Shown: positions 50,354-59,495, counted from the first letter of the stretch. The stretch is 64,000 nt of DNA from an uncultured Faecalibacterium sp. (GCA_934503275.1 CAKSVD010000010.1:1-64000), one strand, 5' to 3'. Numbers and translations: made by a program. Notes: generated by a model not told the origin, from the sequence alone.

Positions 50354-51348
50354 ACGGGTTCCTCCTCCGGTGCGTAATAAATGACCTGGGCGCCGCTGTT
50401 TTCGAAACGTACCGGAATGTATAGCAGCTTTTCCATGGCTTTGCGCACCGCAGTCTGACGCTCCGGCTGCACATAGAACACAAAAAAACCGCCGCCGCCC
50501 GCGCCCAGCAGCTTGCCGCCCAGTGCACCGGCGGCGATGCCCTTGGCGTACAGTTCATCGATGCAGCTGGTGGAAACCGCTGAACCGGTGGCGCGTTTGA
50601 GCCGCCATGTGTGGTCCAGCATCCGGCCAAAATCGTCCAAATCGGCCTGCTTGTCGGTCAGCACGGTTTCGGCTTCGTCCACCAAGGCCAGCATTTCCCG
50701 CAGGCGAGCCGTTTTGTCTGCGCCGGTGCTGGCATTGTTGATCTGCTGGATCTCCGCCGACAACCGGGTGAAGCCGGTAAAAAACATCAGCAGATTGTCG
50801 TTCAACTGCTGCTTGCGGGCAGGCGAAATGAGCACTGGATGCACCTGATAGCCCTCGGCGCCAAAATCGATGCGGTTCAGCCCGCCATAGGCCGCGGCGA
50901 TCTGGTCCTGCCAGCCGCCGGCCTCGGCGCAGAGTACGCGCTCCAACCGGATGGCTTCATCTGCCAGTTTCCGTTTGCCCACATACTGGCCCTTGAGCGA
51001 ATGGAACGCATTGAGCATACCCACTGCAAAGGAGCTGGAAGTGCCAAGGCCGGAACGCGCCGGCAGGTCCGCTTCGTAGGTCAGGCGGATGTGGTGCATA
51101 TCCAGCATCTTCATGGCGTTGCGGATGGCCGGATGCTCGATCTGCTCCACATCCGTCACACGCTCGGTCTTGGCATAGGAAAGTTCGGTGGAGTAATCAA
51201 AAAAAGGCGGCAGATGGCGTACGTTCACATAGCAGTATTTGTCAAAAGTCGTGGACAGCACTGCGCCGCCATTTTCGTGGAAGAAGCTTTCCATATCGGT
51301 CCCGCCGCCAAAAAAGGACATGCGGAAAGGCGTTTTGGTGATGATCAT
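50350..51348 (-). CDS. hddA: D-glycero-alpha-D-manno-heptose-7-phosphate kinase (GHMP family)
   Basis: A 332-aa GHMP kinase. It opens MIITKTPFRMSFFGGGTD, the HddA-type N-terminus; the ATP loop is LPARSGLGTSSSFAVG (motif 2), and KLLGAGGGGFFVFY is motif 3. It phosphorylates heptose 7-phosphate at C1 with alpha configuration, giving the 1,7-bisphosphate for GmhB. I start at 51348 because ATGA overlaps the upstream glycosyltransferase stop; the frame also runs upstream inside that gene. Confidence 0.92.
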   Translation of the reverse strand: MIITKTPFRMSFFGGGTDMESFFHENGGAVLSTTFDKYCYVNVRHLPPFFDYSTELSYAKTERVTDVEQIEHPAIRNAMKMLDMHHIRLTYEADLPARSGLGTSSSFAVGMLNAFHSLKGQYVGKRKLADEAIRLERVLCAEAGGWQDQIAAAYGGLNRIDFGAEGYQVHPVLISPARKQQLNDNLLMFFTGFTRLSAEIQQINNASTGADKTARLREMLALVDEAETVLTDKQADLDDFGRMLDHTWRLKRATGSAVSTSCIDELYAKGIAAGALGGKLLGAGGGGFFVFYVQPERQTAVRKAMEKLLYIPVRFENSGAQVIYYAPEEEPV

Positions 51349-52466
51349 TCTGCTTTTTCCTCCCGATCCACAATGTCCAGAAATGCATTGGCGCAGCGGT
51401 TCCACGAGAAGTCCCGCGCAATTTTAAAGGCGCTTTCTTCCAGATCGTTTTCGTCCGGATACGGTGCCAGCAGCCAGCGGGCCACAGCGGCATCGTCCGC
51501 ACACAGGCAGTGGCCCTTCATGTCCTTGAGCGTCACCGAAGGGCCGATGGCCTGCACCGCCGCCACCGAGGTGCAGTAGTACACAGCTTCCATGATAGCC
51601 ATACCAAAAATTTCGGTATAGTTCATGTTCACGTAGTAATCCGAGACGTGGTAAATTTCCCACATCTGGTCGTAGGGCACGTTGTCGAACAAGGTCACTT
51701 CCTGCTCCAGACCGTTGGCTTTGATCTTTTCCCGCAGGGCATTGCCCAGCGCGCCGTTGCCGATGATGATGAGTTTGAAGGGCTTTTTGCCCCAGATGGT
51801 CAAAAACAGGTCGATGAGTTCCAGTGGACGCTTTTCCGGCGAGAGACGGGACACATTGCAAAGCACAACATCGTCTGGGGAAAAGCCGTATTTCTGGCGC
51901 AGGGCCAGCCGGTCCGCTGTGCGGAAGTCCTTGTGCAGCACAGCGGTGTCCAGACCCACCGGCGCCACCGTGATATCCCGCACGCCCAGCGCTTCCAGTT
52001 CAGCTTTGGCGGAACTGGTCTTAGCCAGCACGGGGTTATGCAGATAGATGCGCAGAGTGCCTGCCGCAAACAGGGCATTCATTACGCTGCCTTTCAGCCC
52101 AGTGCCAAGGCTGTGGGCTGTGCCGATGTAGGGCACAAAGACCGCACCGTGCCTGCGGCACCAGCGGTAAATATGCGGCAGAAAGAGCTGTTGGTCGCCA
52201 AAGCAGAACAGTGCTCTGGTCTCCGGGTCCAGCTTGTCCGCCGGCATCCAACCGTGAGCACCCAGATGCCGCATGGGCAGATACCACACGGTCAGGCCGC
52301 TGGCCGGATGCACCTTTTCCTCTTTTTCAGCGGGGTCGATGCCCTTATAAATGGTCACCTGATGGCCCATCGCGGCCAGTGCACGACCAAGGCCCACCTC
52401 CTGACTGTTGTAGTAGCCGCGCCGGCCAAAGCCGTTGATCATCGTGCACAGAATGCCCATCTTCAC
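51345..52466 (-). CDS. GT4-type glycosyltransferase
   Basis: A 373-aa GT-B enzyme. The N-terminal half begins MGILCTMINGFGRRGYYNSQEVGLGRAL; the C-terminal Rossmann half has LCNVSRLSPEKRPLELIDLF and the ExxE-like TEIFGMAIMEAVYYCTSVAA nucleotide-sugar site. It adds a sugar, perhaps heptose given the next genes, to the repeat unit. I favour the GTG at 52466: it overlaps the stop of the wecG-like gene (GTGA) and is 8 bp after GGAGG; an ATG two codons later is the alternative. Confidence 0.88.
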   Translation of the reverse strand: MKMGILCTMINGFGRRGYYNSQEVGLGRALAAMGHQVTIYKGIDPAEKEEKVHPASGLTVWYLPMRHLGAHGWMPADKLDPETRALFCFGDQQLFLPHIYRWCRRHGAVFVPYIGTAHSLGTGLKGSVMNALFAAGTLRIYLHNPVLAKTSSAKAELEALGVRDITVAPVGLDTAVLHKDFRTADRLALRQKYGFSPDDVVLCNVSRLSPEKRPLELIDLFLTIWGKKPFKLIIIGNGALGNALREKIKANGLEQEVTLFDNVPYDQMWEIYHVSDYYVNMNYTEIFGMAIMEAVYYCTSVAAVQAIGPSVTLKDMKGHCLCADDAAVARWLLAPYPDENDLEESAFKIARDFSWNRCANAFLDIVDREEKAE

Positions 52467-53218
52467 TTTTCTGCCCTCCTGTATTTCCACGCCATCCGGA
52501 AAATTTGCAGATCATCCACAAAATAGCGTCGGAACAGCCGCTTGGGCTCTTTGAGAAAACGGTAGAACCATTCCAGCCCGTGGTCACGGAGCACCTTGGG
52601 AGCACGCGTTACATTCCCGGCCAGAAAATCCACGGTAGCACCGGCGCACAGCGTCACCTTTGCACCGCAGCCGCGGTGGTTTTCGTACACCCACTTTTCC
52701 TGCTTGGGGCAGCCAAAACAGGCCAGCAGGATATCCGGCTTGGCCGTTTGCAGTACCGCACGGATGGCGGCCAGTTCTTCGGGCCGTTTTTCAAAGCCCA
52801 TACTGGGCGAGAGCGCCCCCGCCACCACAAGGCCCGGGCAGCTTTTGCGCAGGTTTTCTGCTGCCTTGCGAGCCGCATCCTCGGTGCCGCCCAGCACGAA
52901 CACCGAGCTGCCCTGCCTGGCGGCCTTTTGCAGCAGTGCGGGCACAAGGTCGGAGCCGGACACCTTCATCTTGACCGGACGGCCATATAGCTTTGCCAGC
53001 CACACCAGCGGCTGTCCATCCACCAGCGTCAGGTCTGCTTCGTCCGCAATGCGGCGCAAAAACGCGTCTTTTTCCATTTTTACCGCAACGTCCACATTTA
53101 CTTCCACCACATAGGCAGGCGTGCCCTGCTGCACCTTTTGCAATAGAAACTCCACGGCTTCGTCCAGTGTGGCGTTGCTCACACGGGTATTCAGCAGCTG
53201 TATTTTTTCCATCTTCAT
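52463..53218 (-). CDS. WecG/TagA/CpsF-family glycosyltransferase (GT26)
   Basis: A 251-aa GT26 enzyme. Family motifs: VVEVNVDVAVKMEKD, LTLVDGQPLVWLAKLYG (conserved Asp-Gly), RQGSSVFVLGGTEDAARKAAENL and CFGCPKQEKWVYEN, then AGATVDFLAGNVTRAPK. GT26 enzymes add ManNAc(A) or a similar sugar to a lipid-linked acceptor at the membrane. Start at ATG 53218, overlapping the flippase stop (TGATG); an ATG two codons on is possible. The C-terminal basic tail (RLFRRYFVDDL) suits membrane association. Confidence 0.92.
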   Translation of the reverse strand: MKMEKIQLLNTRVSNATLDEAVEFLLQKVQQGTPAYVVEVNVDVAVKMEKDAFLRRIADEADLTLVDGQPLVWLAKLYGRPVKMKVSGSDLVPALLQKAARQGSSVFVLGGTEDAARKAAENLRKSCPGLVVAGALSPSMGFEKRPEELAAIRAVLQTAKPDILLACFGCPKQEKWVYENHRGCGAKVTLCAGATVDFLAGNVTRAPKVLRDHGLEWFYRFLKEPKRLFRRYFVDDLQIFRMAWKYRRAEK

Positions 53219-54759
53219 CAGCCTTTGTTTCTTTGTTTGTGCACATACCGTGCAGCCTGCCGGGGGCCAAGACCCACCAGCACCAGAACCGGCAGCAGTA
53301 CCGCCACCGCCGCCATGCCCTTGCCCAGCAGTGCGGCCCAACCTGCAGCTGCGGGCAATACGCGGCGCAGCACCACTGCTGCCGCAAAGCCTGCGGCCAA
53401 CGCTGCACCGCTGCGCGCCAGCGTAGGATAAAATGTGCCCAGCGGCAGCTGCAAACAGTGTGCCGCATACAATGGTGCATCCACAAAATGCACCAAGCTG
53501 AGCACCAGCGTGGTAAGCACGACCGCCTCGGCGCCAATGGAAGTATACCGCAGCAAAACGTACATGGATGCTACATTGGCCGCACCCATCAGGATGGTGA
53601 TGATGCAAGGCAGGCGCAGCTTTTTGGCAAGGGTATAAACGTAATATAGCGGCTGCACTGCGCCGGTGGCGATATCGCTCAGCAGTACGATCATGCCCAC
53701 ACGGTACAAAAAGGCCGTATCCTGTCCGGGCAGCCACAGGCGCAGAAAATCGTATCCGCACACAAAAAAGCCCAGTACGATCAGGCTGCAAAAGCTGCTC
53801 GTCAGCTTCATGGCCGTGCGCAGCAGCGCCGCAAGCTCTTCTGTTTTTTTCTCGGCATATAGCCGCAGACACCGCGGCCGGAAAGCCGAGCTGATCTTAA
53901 AGATCATGGCGGTGGCAATGGTCTCCAGATTTTTTGCTACCGAGATCTGCCCCATGACCGTGGCGTCCAGCATCAGGTTCGTGATCAGCAGATCAAGCCC
54001 GCTGTTGAGCACATTGCCAAGATTGTTCAGCGCCGTCCAGCTGCCGGTGGAAAGCACCTCCCACACAGCACGGGGCGAAAAATTTTTGGGGGTGAACCGC
54101 AGCTCCGGTGTCAGGCGGCGGCACAACGCCCCGTTGCCTGCCAGCAGAAACAGCGCCCCCGCCGCCGAGGCTGCACCCACATACCATACATGCGGGGACA
54201 AAAGCATACACATGGCAAGCAGCAGCACCGCCTGCAAAAGGTAGGCGATGCTTTGCAGCTGCTCGGCCAGATCGATGCGCTCTGCAATAAAGGCCGCCGT
54301 ATCAAAGGCGGTGCGCAGCAGCGTGAGCAGATACCGCACCAGCACGATGAAAAACAGCCGCCGCACATCCCCCACCAGCTGCGGCGGCACCTGAAACAGT
54401 TTGGGCAGATCGGCAATCACCACACCGCCGCCCGCTAGCAGCAGCACCGCCAGAATGAGGTCTGCCAGAATGGTGGAGGAAAAATAGCAATTTGCCTTTT
54501 CCGGCTTGGCCTGATGATAGGCCATGGCAATGAACCGTCTGGCAAAGGCGTTCAGGCCCACAGCCAGAATGTCCACATAGCTCACAAAGGTGTTGGCCAG
54601 CGCCACAAAGCCATATGCCTCCACACCGATGTTGTTGGTGACATACGGCGTGATGAGAAAGTTCATAAAATAATTGATGAACAGCGAAAGCAGCGACCAG
54701 AGCATATTCATCAGCATCCGGCGCTGCGCCCCGTTCAGGTCGCCTGTTTTCTTTGCCAT
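53218..54759 (-). CDS. Wzx-type polysaccharide flippase
   Basis: A 513-aa protein with about 14 membrane helices, of the MOP exporter superfamily. The start RMLMNMLWSLLSLFINYFMNFLITPYVTNNIGVEAYGFVALANTFVSY is typical of Wzx/RfbX. It moves lipid-linked repeat units across the membrane for Wzy polymerisation. The ATG at 54759 lies inside the end of the upstream glycosyltransferase (25-bp overlap); the longer frame is out of keeping with the family. Confidence 0.9.
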   Translation of the reverse strand: MAKKTGDLNGAQRRMLMNMLWSLLSLFINYFMNFLITPYVTNNIGVEAYGFVALANTFVSYVDILAVGLNAFARRFIAMAYHQAKPEKANCYFSSTILADLILAVLLLAGGGVVIADLPKLFQVPPQLVGDVRRLFFIVLVRYLLTLLRTAFDTAAFIAERIDLAEQLQSIAYLLQAVLLLAMCMLLSPHVWYVGAASAAGALFLLAGNGALCRRLTPELRFTPKNFSPRAVWEVLSTGSWTALNNLGNVLNSGLDLLITNLMLDATVMGQISVAKNLETIATAMIFKISSAFRPRCLRLYAEKKTEELAALLRTAMKLTSSFCSLIVLGFFVCGYDFLRLWLPGQDTAFLYRVGMIVLLSDIATGAVQPLYYVYTLAKKLRLPCIITILMGAANVASMYVLLRYTSIGAEAVVLTTLVLSLVHFVDAPLYAAHCLQLPLGTFYPTLARSGAALAAGFAAAVVLRRVLPAAAGWAALLGKGMAAVAVLLPVLVLVGLGPRQAARYVHKQRNKG

Positions 54760-55862
54760 ACGTCGTGGTACCCTTTCGCCAGACATTCTGCCGAATGCGT
54801 CCAGTTGTATTTTTCCTGCACCAGCGTGCGGATGCACTTTTGCCGGGCCGCATACTCTGCCGCCTGCCAGTCCGCCGCTTGCAGCATGGCTGCTTTCAGT
54901 GCGTCCGGGTCCTCCGGCGGGTACAATATGCCCGCAGCGCCACCGCTGGTCTCCTCTTCAAAGGCCGGGATGCCGCTGGCCAGCACTGGCTTTGCGTAGC
55001 TATAGGCCATCAGCAGTGCGCCGCTGCCGTAGATCTCCCGGTAGGGGAACAGGCAGAAATCGGCGCTGCGGTACAGCCCGTCCAACTCGGTTTCCGGCAC
55101 ATGGCCCAGCCGCAGGGTCACACAGGAGCTCAGCTGCTTTTGCCGGATAATGGCCGCATAATCCGTGGCGTCCAGCTTTGGGTACTGGGCCCCCGCAATG
55201 GTCACATGCACCCGGCTGCGCTGGGCATCGGTCATGCGGGCCAGCGCTTCCAGCAGGATGTCCACACCCTTATAGCGGCGCAGCACGCCGAACTGCAAAA
55301 ACTCCGCCGTGCCTGCGTGCGGAAAGGCCGACGCTTCGGCATGGATCTGGGTGTAACTCCCGTGGGGCGTAACACAGATCTTCTCTGGCGGCACATGATA
55401 CTCGTCCAGCAACAGCTGGCGACAGTACAAATTGTGTACTACCAGTAGATCGCAGGAAGCATATAATGCACCGTAAAGCTTTTTGTCCCGTTCCACGGCC
55501 TCGTGGGGCAAAAGATTATGCACGGTGTGCACCAGCAGACCGCAGTGTTTTTTGGCCCGGCAGTACAACGGGATCTCGTACCGTGCATCCTTGAAGTTCT
55601 GCACATGGATCACATCGTAGCCGCCAGTGCGCATCTCGCGGGCAAGGGCAGCAAGGCCCGCACCATAGCGCAGTACCGCTTCCGCTCTGCCCTTGCCGCC
55701 GGCATAAAACTCATCCTTCCACTGCACGCCCTCCAGCGGCACCGACCCGCCTTTGCGGCAGAACACTGTCAGCTGCATATCCTGCTGGCGGCGCAGCGCG
55801 CGGCAAAGTTCCAGTGTGTACACGCTGTCCGGCAAAAACTGCTCTACCATCAGGATCTTCAT
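54735..55862 (-). CDS. GT4-type glycosyltransferase
   Basis: A 375-aa GT-B enzyme. It begins MKILMVEQFLPDSVYTLELCRAL; the acceptor half contains DVIHVQNFKDARYEIPLYC and HTVHNLLPHEAVERDK; the donor half has LQFGVLRRYKGVDILLEAL and FCLFPYREIYGSGALLMAYSYAKPVLAS (ExxGxxxxE-like). Motifs resemble rhamnosyl/mannosyl-type GT4 enzymes, but the donor cannot be fixed. The ATG overlaps the VanZ-like gene stop as ATGA. The frame runs upstream through that gene without homology. Confidence 0.9.
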   Translation of the reverse strand: MKILMVEQFLPDSVYTLELCRALRRQQDMQLTVFCRKGGSVPLEGVQWKDEFYAGGKGRAEAVLRYGAGLAALAREMRTGGYDVIHVQNFKDARYEIPLYCRAKKHCGLLVHTVHNLLPHEAVERDKKLYGALYASCDLLVVHNLYCRQLLLDEYHVPPEKICVTPHGSYTQIHAEASAFPHAGTAEFLQFGVLRRYKGVDILLEALARMTDAQRSRVHVTIAGAQYPKLDATDYAAIIRQKQLSSCVTLRLGHVPETELDGLYRSADFCLFPYREIYGSGALLMAYSYAKPVLASGIPAFEEETSGGAAGILYPPEDPDALKAAMLQAADWQAAEYAARQKCIRTLVQEKYNWTHSAECLAKGYHDVWQRKQAT

Positions 55863-56140
55863 TCTATCCTCCCGCCCATGCCCAGCAGCCGGAACAGCCC
55901 GTAGCCCAGCAGGGCACCCAAGGTGTTGGCTGCAATATCGTTCACATCGCACTGACCTGCCGCAGCCAACAGCTGGGTGGTCTCGATCAAGGTGGAAAGC
56001 GCCGCACCACACAGCAGCGCATAGATCCACGAGCGCAGGCGGCGGTGCATCATTGGCAGCAGCGCACCCAGCACTGCCGTAAAGCCAATGCCAAGTAGCA
56101 CCACAATGAGCAAAAACTGCATTCCGCAGTGTGTATTCAT
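55859..56140 (-). CDS. Small VanZ-like membrane protein
   Basis: A 93-aa protein with three hydrophobic segments. The signature STLIETTQLLAAAGQCDVNDIAANTLGALLGYGLF is the VanZ motif (helix-E-Q, then a D-DI-N-lG-llGy pattern). It is shorter than usual (about 130-160), keeping the two last helices and one in front. VanZ-like proteins often sit in surface-polymer clusters, role unknown. ATGA couplings tie it to both neighbours. Confidence 0.8.
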   Translation of the reverse strand: MNTHCGMQFLLIVVLLGIGFTAVLGALLPMMHRRLRSWIYALLCGAALSTLIETTQLLAAAGQCDVNDIAANTLGALLGYGLFRLLGMGGRIE

Positions 56141-57441
56141 GTTTCCTGCCCCAATCTTTCTATGCGTCTGCTCATGCGGCGCGGCTTTTTGCAGGCAACG
56201 CCCATGGCCATGAACAGAAACAGCATTTGGTATTCATAGGTCGAAAGGGAACGCTCCGTCCAGCCTAAGATCATGAACCACATCAGGTACACGGCGCAGA
56301 ACAGATAGTCTGCCCGCTCCAGCCGATCCATCTGCCGGAAGGAAACCAGAATTGCAAAAAAGTAAGCGCCAATGCCAAACAGACCCACATTGAGCCAGAA
56401 TTCCAGCAGCACATTGTGCGCACCGGTGGTCATGGTGCCCATAAACGAGTTTCGCCGGAAAGCCGTGTGCAGCAGCGCTACCGCCTGCCGGTCCCGCCAG
56501 AACATGCCAAAGCCATAGCCCGTGAAGGTGTGGCTGCTCAGCATCACCTGAATGATCTGCCGCCACAGCGGGATGCGCCCGGTAAGGGTGGCATTCTTGC
56601 CAATGGTGTTGAGTAGCGGATCCAGCATGGGCAGCACCGTCAGTGCTGTGATCAGGAAGCCCACGCTGCCGACCACATAGACAAGGCCAAGCGGCAGACG
56701 CCGTGCCTTGCCGCCGCGTCCCTCCACGAACAGCAGATAAAACGCCGGGATGGCCGCACAGAACAGTGCGCCCTTTGCATTGCACAGCACCAGCATCATG
56801 CCCTGCACTACAAACAGCAGCAGCTGCCCGCGAGAGGCCACCTGTCGCCTGGCACGTTGTAGCTTGAAGAGCACCATCTGGAGCAGCATCCCCACCGAAA
56901 GCTCGGCTGCCTGATTGTTTTTGGTGCGCAGGAACCCGATAAAATCGTGCTGGCCCTGCTCTTTGGAAAAGATAGTGCCCGGGGACAGCACGCAGTACAC
57001 CAGCGTCAGTATCACAAACGCAGTCTGTGCCATGCAGATCAGCTGCAACAGGTGTTCCGTATCGTAGTGGTCGGCCATCCACAAAGCAAACAGGATGGTA
57101 ACGGTAAAGCGGATGCAGGAAATCAGCTGCTCTGAAGGGTAACGTGTTACAAGCATGGAGTCCACAAAAAAGACGATGGCCATGCAGTAGATGGCAAAAT
57201 ATTTCGGTTTGATGTCCAGCAGCCGCAGCTCCATCACGCCGCCTTTGCCGCTGGAAAAAAGCATCAGCACCAGCTGCAAGCCAAAGGCAGTGTATTCCAG
57301 CAGGGTGCTGCTGGCGCTGCCCAGCAGGCGGGTATACTGCCCGGGAAAGCCCATGCTCACCAGCAGGACAACAAACACCAAGGCAAGATCGATGAGTTTC
57401 TGGCGGCGTTCAGTGCTTCGGTTTCCTGTAGTTGTTCCCAA
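56137..57441 (-). CDS. O-antigen polymerase/ligase-like membrane protein (Wzy type)
   Basis: A ~434-aa protein with about 11 membrane helices. The large periplasm-facing loop carries GRIPLWRQIIQVMLSSHTFTGYGFGMFWRD and TTGAHNVLLEFWLNVGLFGIGAY, the H-N-xxLE signature of the O-antigen ligase/Wzy superfamily. It joins exported repeat units. No ATG fits the N-terminus: I take TTG at 57441, preceded by GAGGGG within the last codons of the Wzz gene. The frame is open upstream to 57705 only because it overlaps wzz codons. Confidence 0.75.
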   Translation of the reverse strand: MGTTTGNRSTERRQKLIDLALVFVVLLVSMGFPGQYTRLLGSASSTLLEYTAFGLQLVLMLFSSGKGGVMELRLLDIKPKYFAIYCMAIVFFVDSMLVTRYPSEQLISCIRFTVTILFALWMADHYDTEHLLQLICMAQTAFVILTLVYCVLSPGTIFSKEQGQHDFIGFLRTKNNQAAELSVGMLLQMVLFKLQRARRQVASRGQLLLFVVQGMMLVLCNAKGALFCAAIPAFYLLFVEGRGGKARRLPLGLVYVVGSVGFLITALTVLPMLDPLLNTIGKNATLTGRIPLWRQIIQVMLSSHTFTGYGFGMFWRDRQAVALLHTAFRRNSFMGTMTTGAHNVLLEFWLNVGLFGIGAYFFAILVSFRQMDRLERADYLFCAVYLMWFMILGWTERSLSTYEYQMLFLFMAMGVACKKPRRMSRRIERLGQET

Positions 57442-59260
57442 AGAAGCCGCCCCTCTGGCGGGCGCGCTGCCGTTTTCCGTGTTTATCGGCGGGTACAGCG
57501 GGCTTTGCGGGCTGTCTGGACTTGGTTCCCTGCTCGGTGTCCGCTTTTGGTCCCGGTTGCGTCCCAGTTTCCGGGGACTGGGATTCCGGCTCCGGCGCAG
57601 GCTGCTGTGTCTGGGGGTTTCCATCTTCCTGTGCCTCCTCGCCATTCGCCTGTTTCCAACTGCCGTCCGCGCCCATGCGCAGCAACTCCCACATGGCCTC
57701 GTCATCGCTCAAAGTGCCGTGGCTGCGGTTCAGATCATCGGTCAGTTCGTCCATCACGCTCTGTGCCTTGCCGATGGGCTTCCAGCCTGCAGCGCCGTTA
57801 TCGGCTTTTTCCGCCGGGCGGAAAAGGTCCTCCGGCAGGGGGACATCGGACACAGCGGCGTCCGGCTGCGGTTCCGTTTTGCGGGGCGCTTCTGCCTTGT
57901 CCTGCCGGAACTGGAAGGTGCTGATGGACTGCGCGCCGTTCACCACACAGCCCAGAATGCGCACGCCGGATTTATCCAGCTTTTCAATGGCGTCCTGCAC
58001 GGCGGGCAGCGGCGTTGTATCATACCGCACCACGAACAGCACGTTCTTTGCCAGCTGGTTCAGGCGCAGCACGTCCGAGGAGCGGCCCACCGAGGATGCA
58101 TCGATGATCACATACTCGTAGGGCTTCATAATGCCTTCCAAAAGCTTGAACAGGGTACCGTCTAACGGCACGGCGTTGCGTTCCAGAATGAGCGGCAGCA
58201 GGTCCAGATAGCCGGTCAGCGAGATCACAGCCTCCTGTGCCGAGCTTTCGCCATTATACAGTGCGTTTAAGGTGCAGTTGTAATCCACGTTTTGTAAAAA
58301 CATTCCGCTCAGGCTTGGTGCCCGGGTGTTCAGGTCCAGCAGCAGGGTGCGCTTTTCCATATCGGAGAGCTGCAACGCCAAGTTTGCCGCCACGGTGCTC
58401 TTGCCCTCGCTGTCCTCGGCAGAGGTCACATAGAAGCGGTGCTGCTTTTCCTTAGTGCCAAAGCGGTTGCTTAGGATATACGCCGCCGACGCAAAGTTCT
58501 GCACCGCACTGGCATCGGTGGGCTTATCGCTGAGGATACGGGTACTCTTGGCAAAATAATCGTCATCCCGGGGCACGATGCCCAGCGTTTCCAGACCCAG
58601 TATGTCCTCTACGTCCTTCAGGTTCAGCAGGGTGGGTCGCATGATCAGTTCCAGCACGGCCACGCCCACGCCGGCTACGATGCCCAGCAGGCCAAAGATC
58701 AGCCACAGGCTGGCGTAGCCGCCGCCCATCAGGTAGGTGGCCGTAGGCGGGTCGATTACCGCCACAGAGCCTACCATCAGCGTTTCCGGCAGCACTTCCT
58801 TGCTGGCGTCCAGCAGGGCGTTCATCAGCCGCACGCCGGCATCGGCGTTGTTCCAGTTCAGGGTCAGCTGCAACACCTGCGTCTCGTTGTAGCGGCTCAC
58901 GTCCAGATTGCGGGAGACCTCCTTGGGCGTGACCGACACAAGGCCCGCGCCGTCAATGGCAGCTTGCAGTACCCGGTCGCTCTTCATCACAAAGGTGGAA
59001 GCGTCCACAAGGTCCTGCGCCAGATAAAAGTCGTTGTGGGTTAGGTAGCTGGAATTGCCGGTAAAGGCACCCGTAGCCGACTGGGACGTGATGGCAACAG
59101 AGCAGTCGATCTCGTAGCTGGTGTAATTGCCCTGCAAATAGGAAATGCCGCTCAGTGCAAAACCGCAGGCAAACCCCATTAGGCCCAGCGCCAGAATCAT
59201 TTTCCAGCGCTTGAACACTGCATATACCAGATCGCCCACACGAATCTGTACGTCGTTCAC
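57410..59260 (-). CDS. Wzz/BY-kinase-like polysaccharide co-polymerase
   Basis: A 616-aa protein. Residues 1-210 are a Wzz domain with two helices (about 22-43 and 182-206). Residues 265-470 are a CpsD/CapB-like ATPase: P-loop region VTSAEDSEGKSTVAANLAL, Walker A' LLLDLNTRAPSLSGMF (second acidic residue replaced by Asn) and VIIDASS. Residues 480-616 are a disordered Pro/Gln/Glu tail with almost no tyrosines, so the usual Tyr cluster is missing. It sets chain length; kinase activity is doubtful. Start is GTG (59260) after GGAAGG. First gene of the leftward cluster. Confidence 0.88.
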   Translation of the reverse strand: MNDVQIRVGDLVYAVFKRWKMILALGLMGFACGFALSGISYLQGNYTSYEIDCSVAITSQSATGAFTGNSSYLTHNDFYLAQDLVDASTFVMKSDRVLQAAIDGAGLVSVTPKEVSRNLDVSRYNETQVLQLTLNWNNADAGVRLMNALLDASKEVLPETLMVGSVAVIDPPTATYLMGGGYASLWLIFGLLGIVAGVGVAVLELIMRPTLLNLKDVEDILGLETLGIVPRDDDYFAKSTRILSDKPTDASAVQNFASAAYILSNRFGTKEKQHRFYVTSAEDSEGKSTVAANLALQLSDMEKRTLLLDLNTRAPSLSGMFLQNVDYNCTLNALYNGESSAQEAVISLTGYLDLLPLILERNAVPLDGTLFKLLEGIMKPYEYVIIDASSVGRSSDVLRLNQLAKNVLFVVRYDTTPLPAVQDAIEKLDKSGVRILGCVVNGAQSISTFQFRQDKAEAPRKTEPQPDAAVSDVPLPEDLFRPAEKADNGAAGWKPIGKAQSVMDELTDDLNRSHGTLSDDEAMWELLRMGADGSWKQANGEEAQEDGNPQTQQPAPEPESQSPETGTQPGPKADTEQGTKSRQPAKPAVPADKHGKRQRARQRGGFFGNNYRKPKH

Positions 59261-59276
59261 GCTTTGTCACCTTCCC

Positions 59277-59453
59277 TTACGGCTGTTTGTTTTCCGGCTC
59301 GTCGGTGTTTTGGGCGGCATCTTTTCGGTCCTTGCGGCAGCGTTTCAGCAGCCCGAACAGGAACACCAGCAGCTAGATGACGCCTGCGGCCAGCGCTGCA
59401 CCCACAGCCAGTACGATGCCGCTGTGCGTGTGGACAAGCTGTCTGATTTTGTG
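59277..59453 (-). pseudogene. Remnant of a small membrane protein with an in-frame amber codon
   Basis: An open frame beginning after a TAA (59454-59456) encodes HKIRQLVHTHSGIVLAVGAA and a hydrophobic run, then TAG at 59373-59375, then in the same frame LLVFLFGLLKRCRKDRKDAA and a polar end to TAA at 59277-59279. The two halves together form one membrane helix with a basic stop-transfer, so a single gene has been broken by the TAG and by loss of its 5' end. It resembles the C-terminal helix of a Wzz/LPXTG-type surface protein; identity is unknown. Confidence 0.5.
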
Positions 59454-59460
59454 TTATGAT
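59431..59460 (+). promoter_or_regulatory. Promoter of the UDP-sugar dehydrogenase gene
   Basis: TGGACA (59431-59436), 18-bp spacer, TATGAT (59455-59460), 35 bp before the ATG. Confidence 0.7.
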
Positions 59461-59495
59461 ACAAAAAGAGTTTATCTGAAAGGAGCCCTGTGCCC

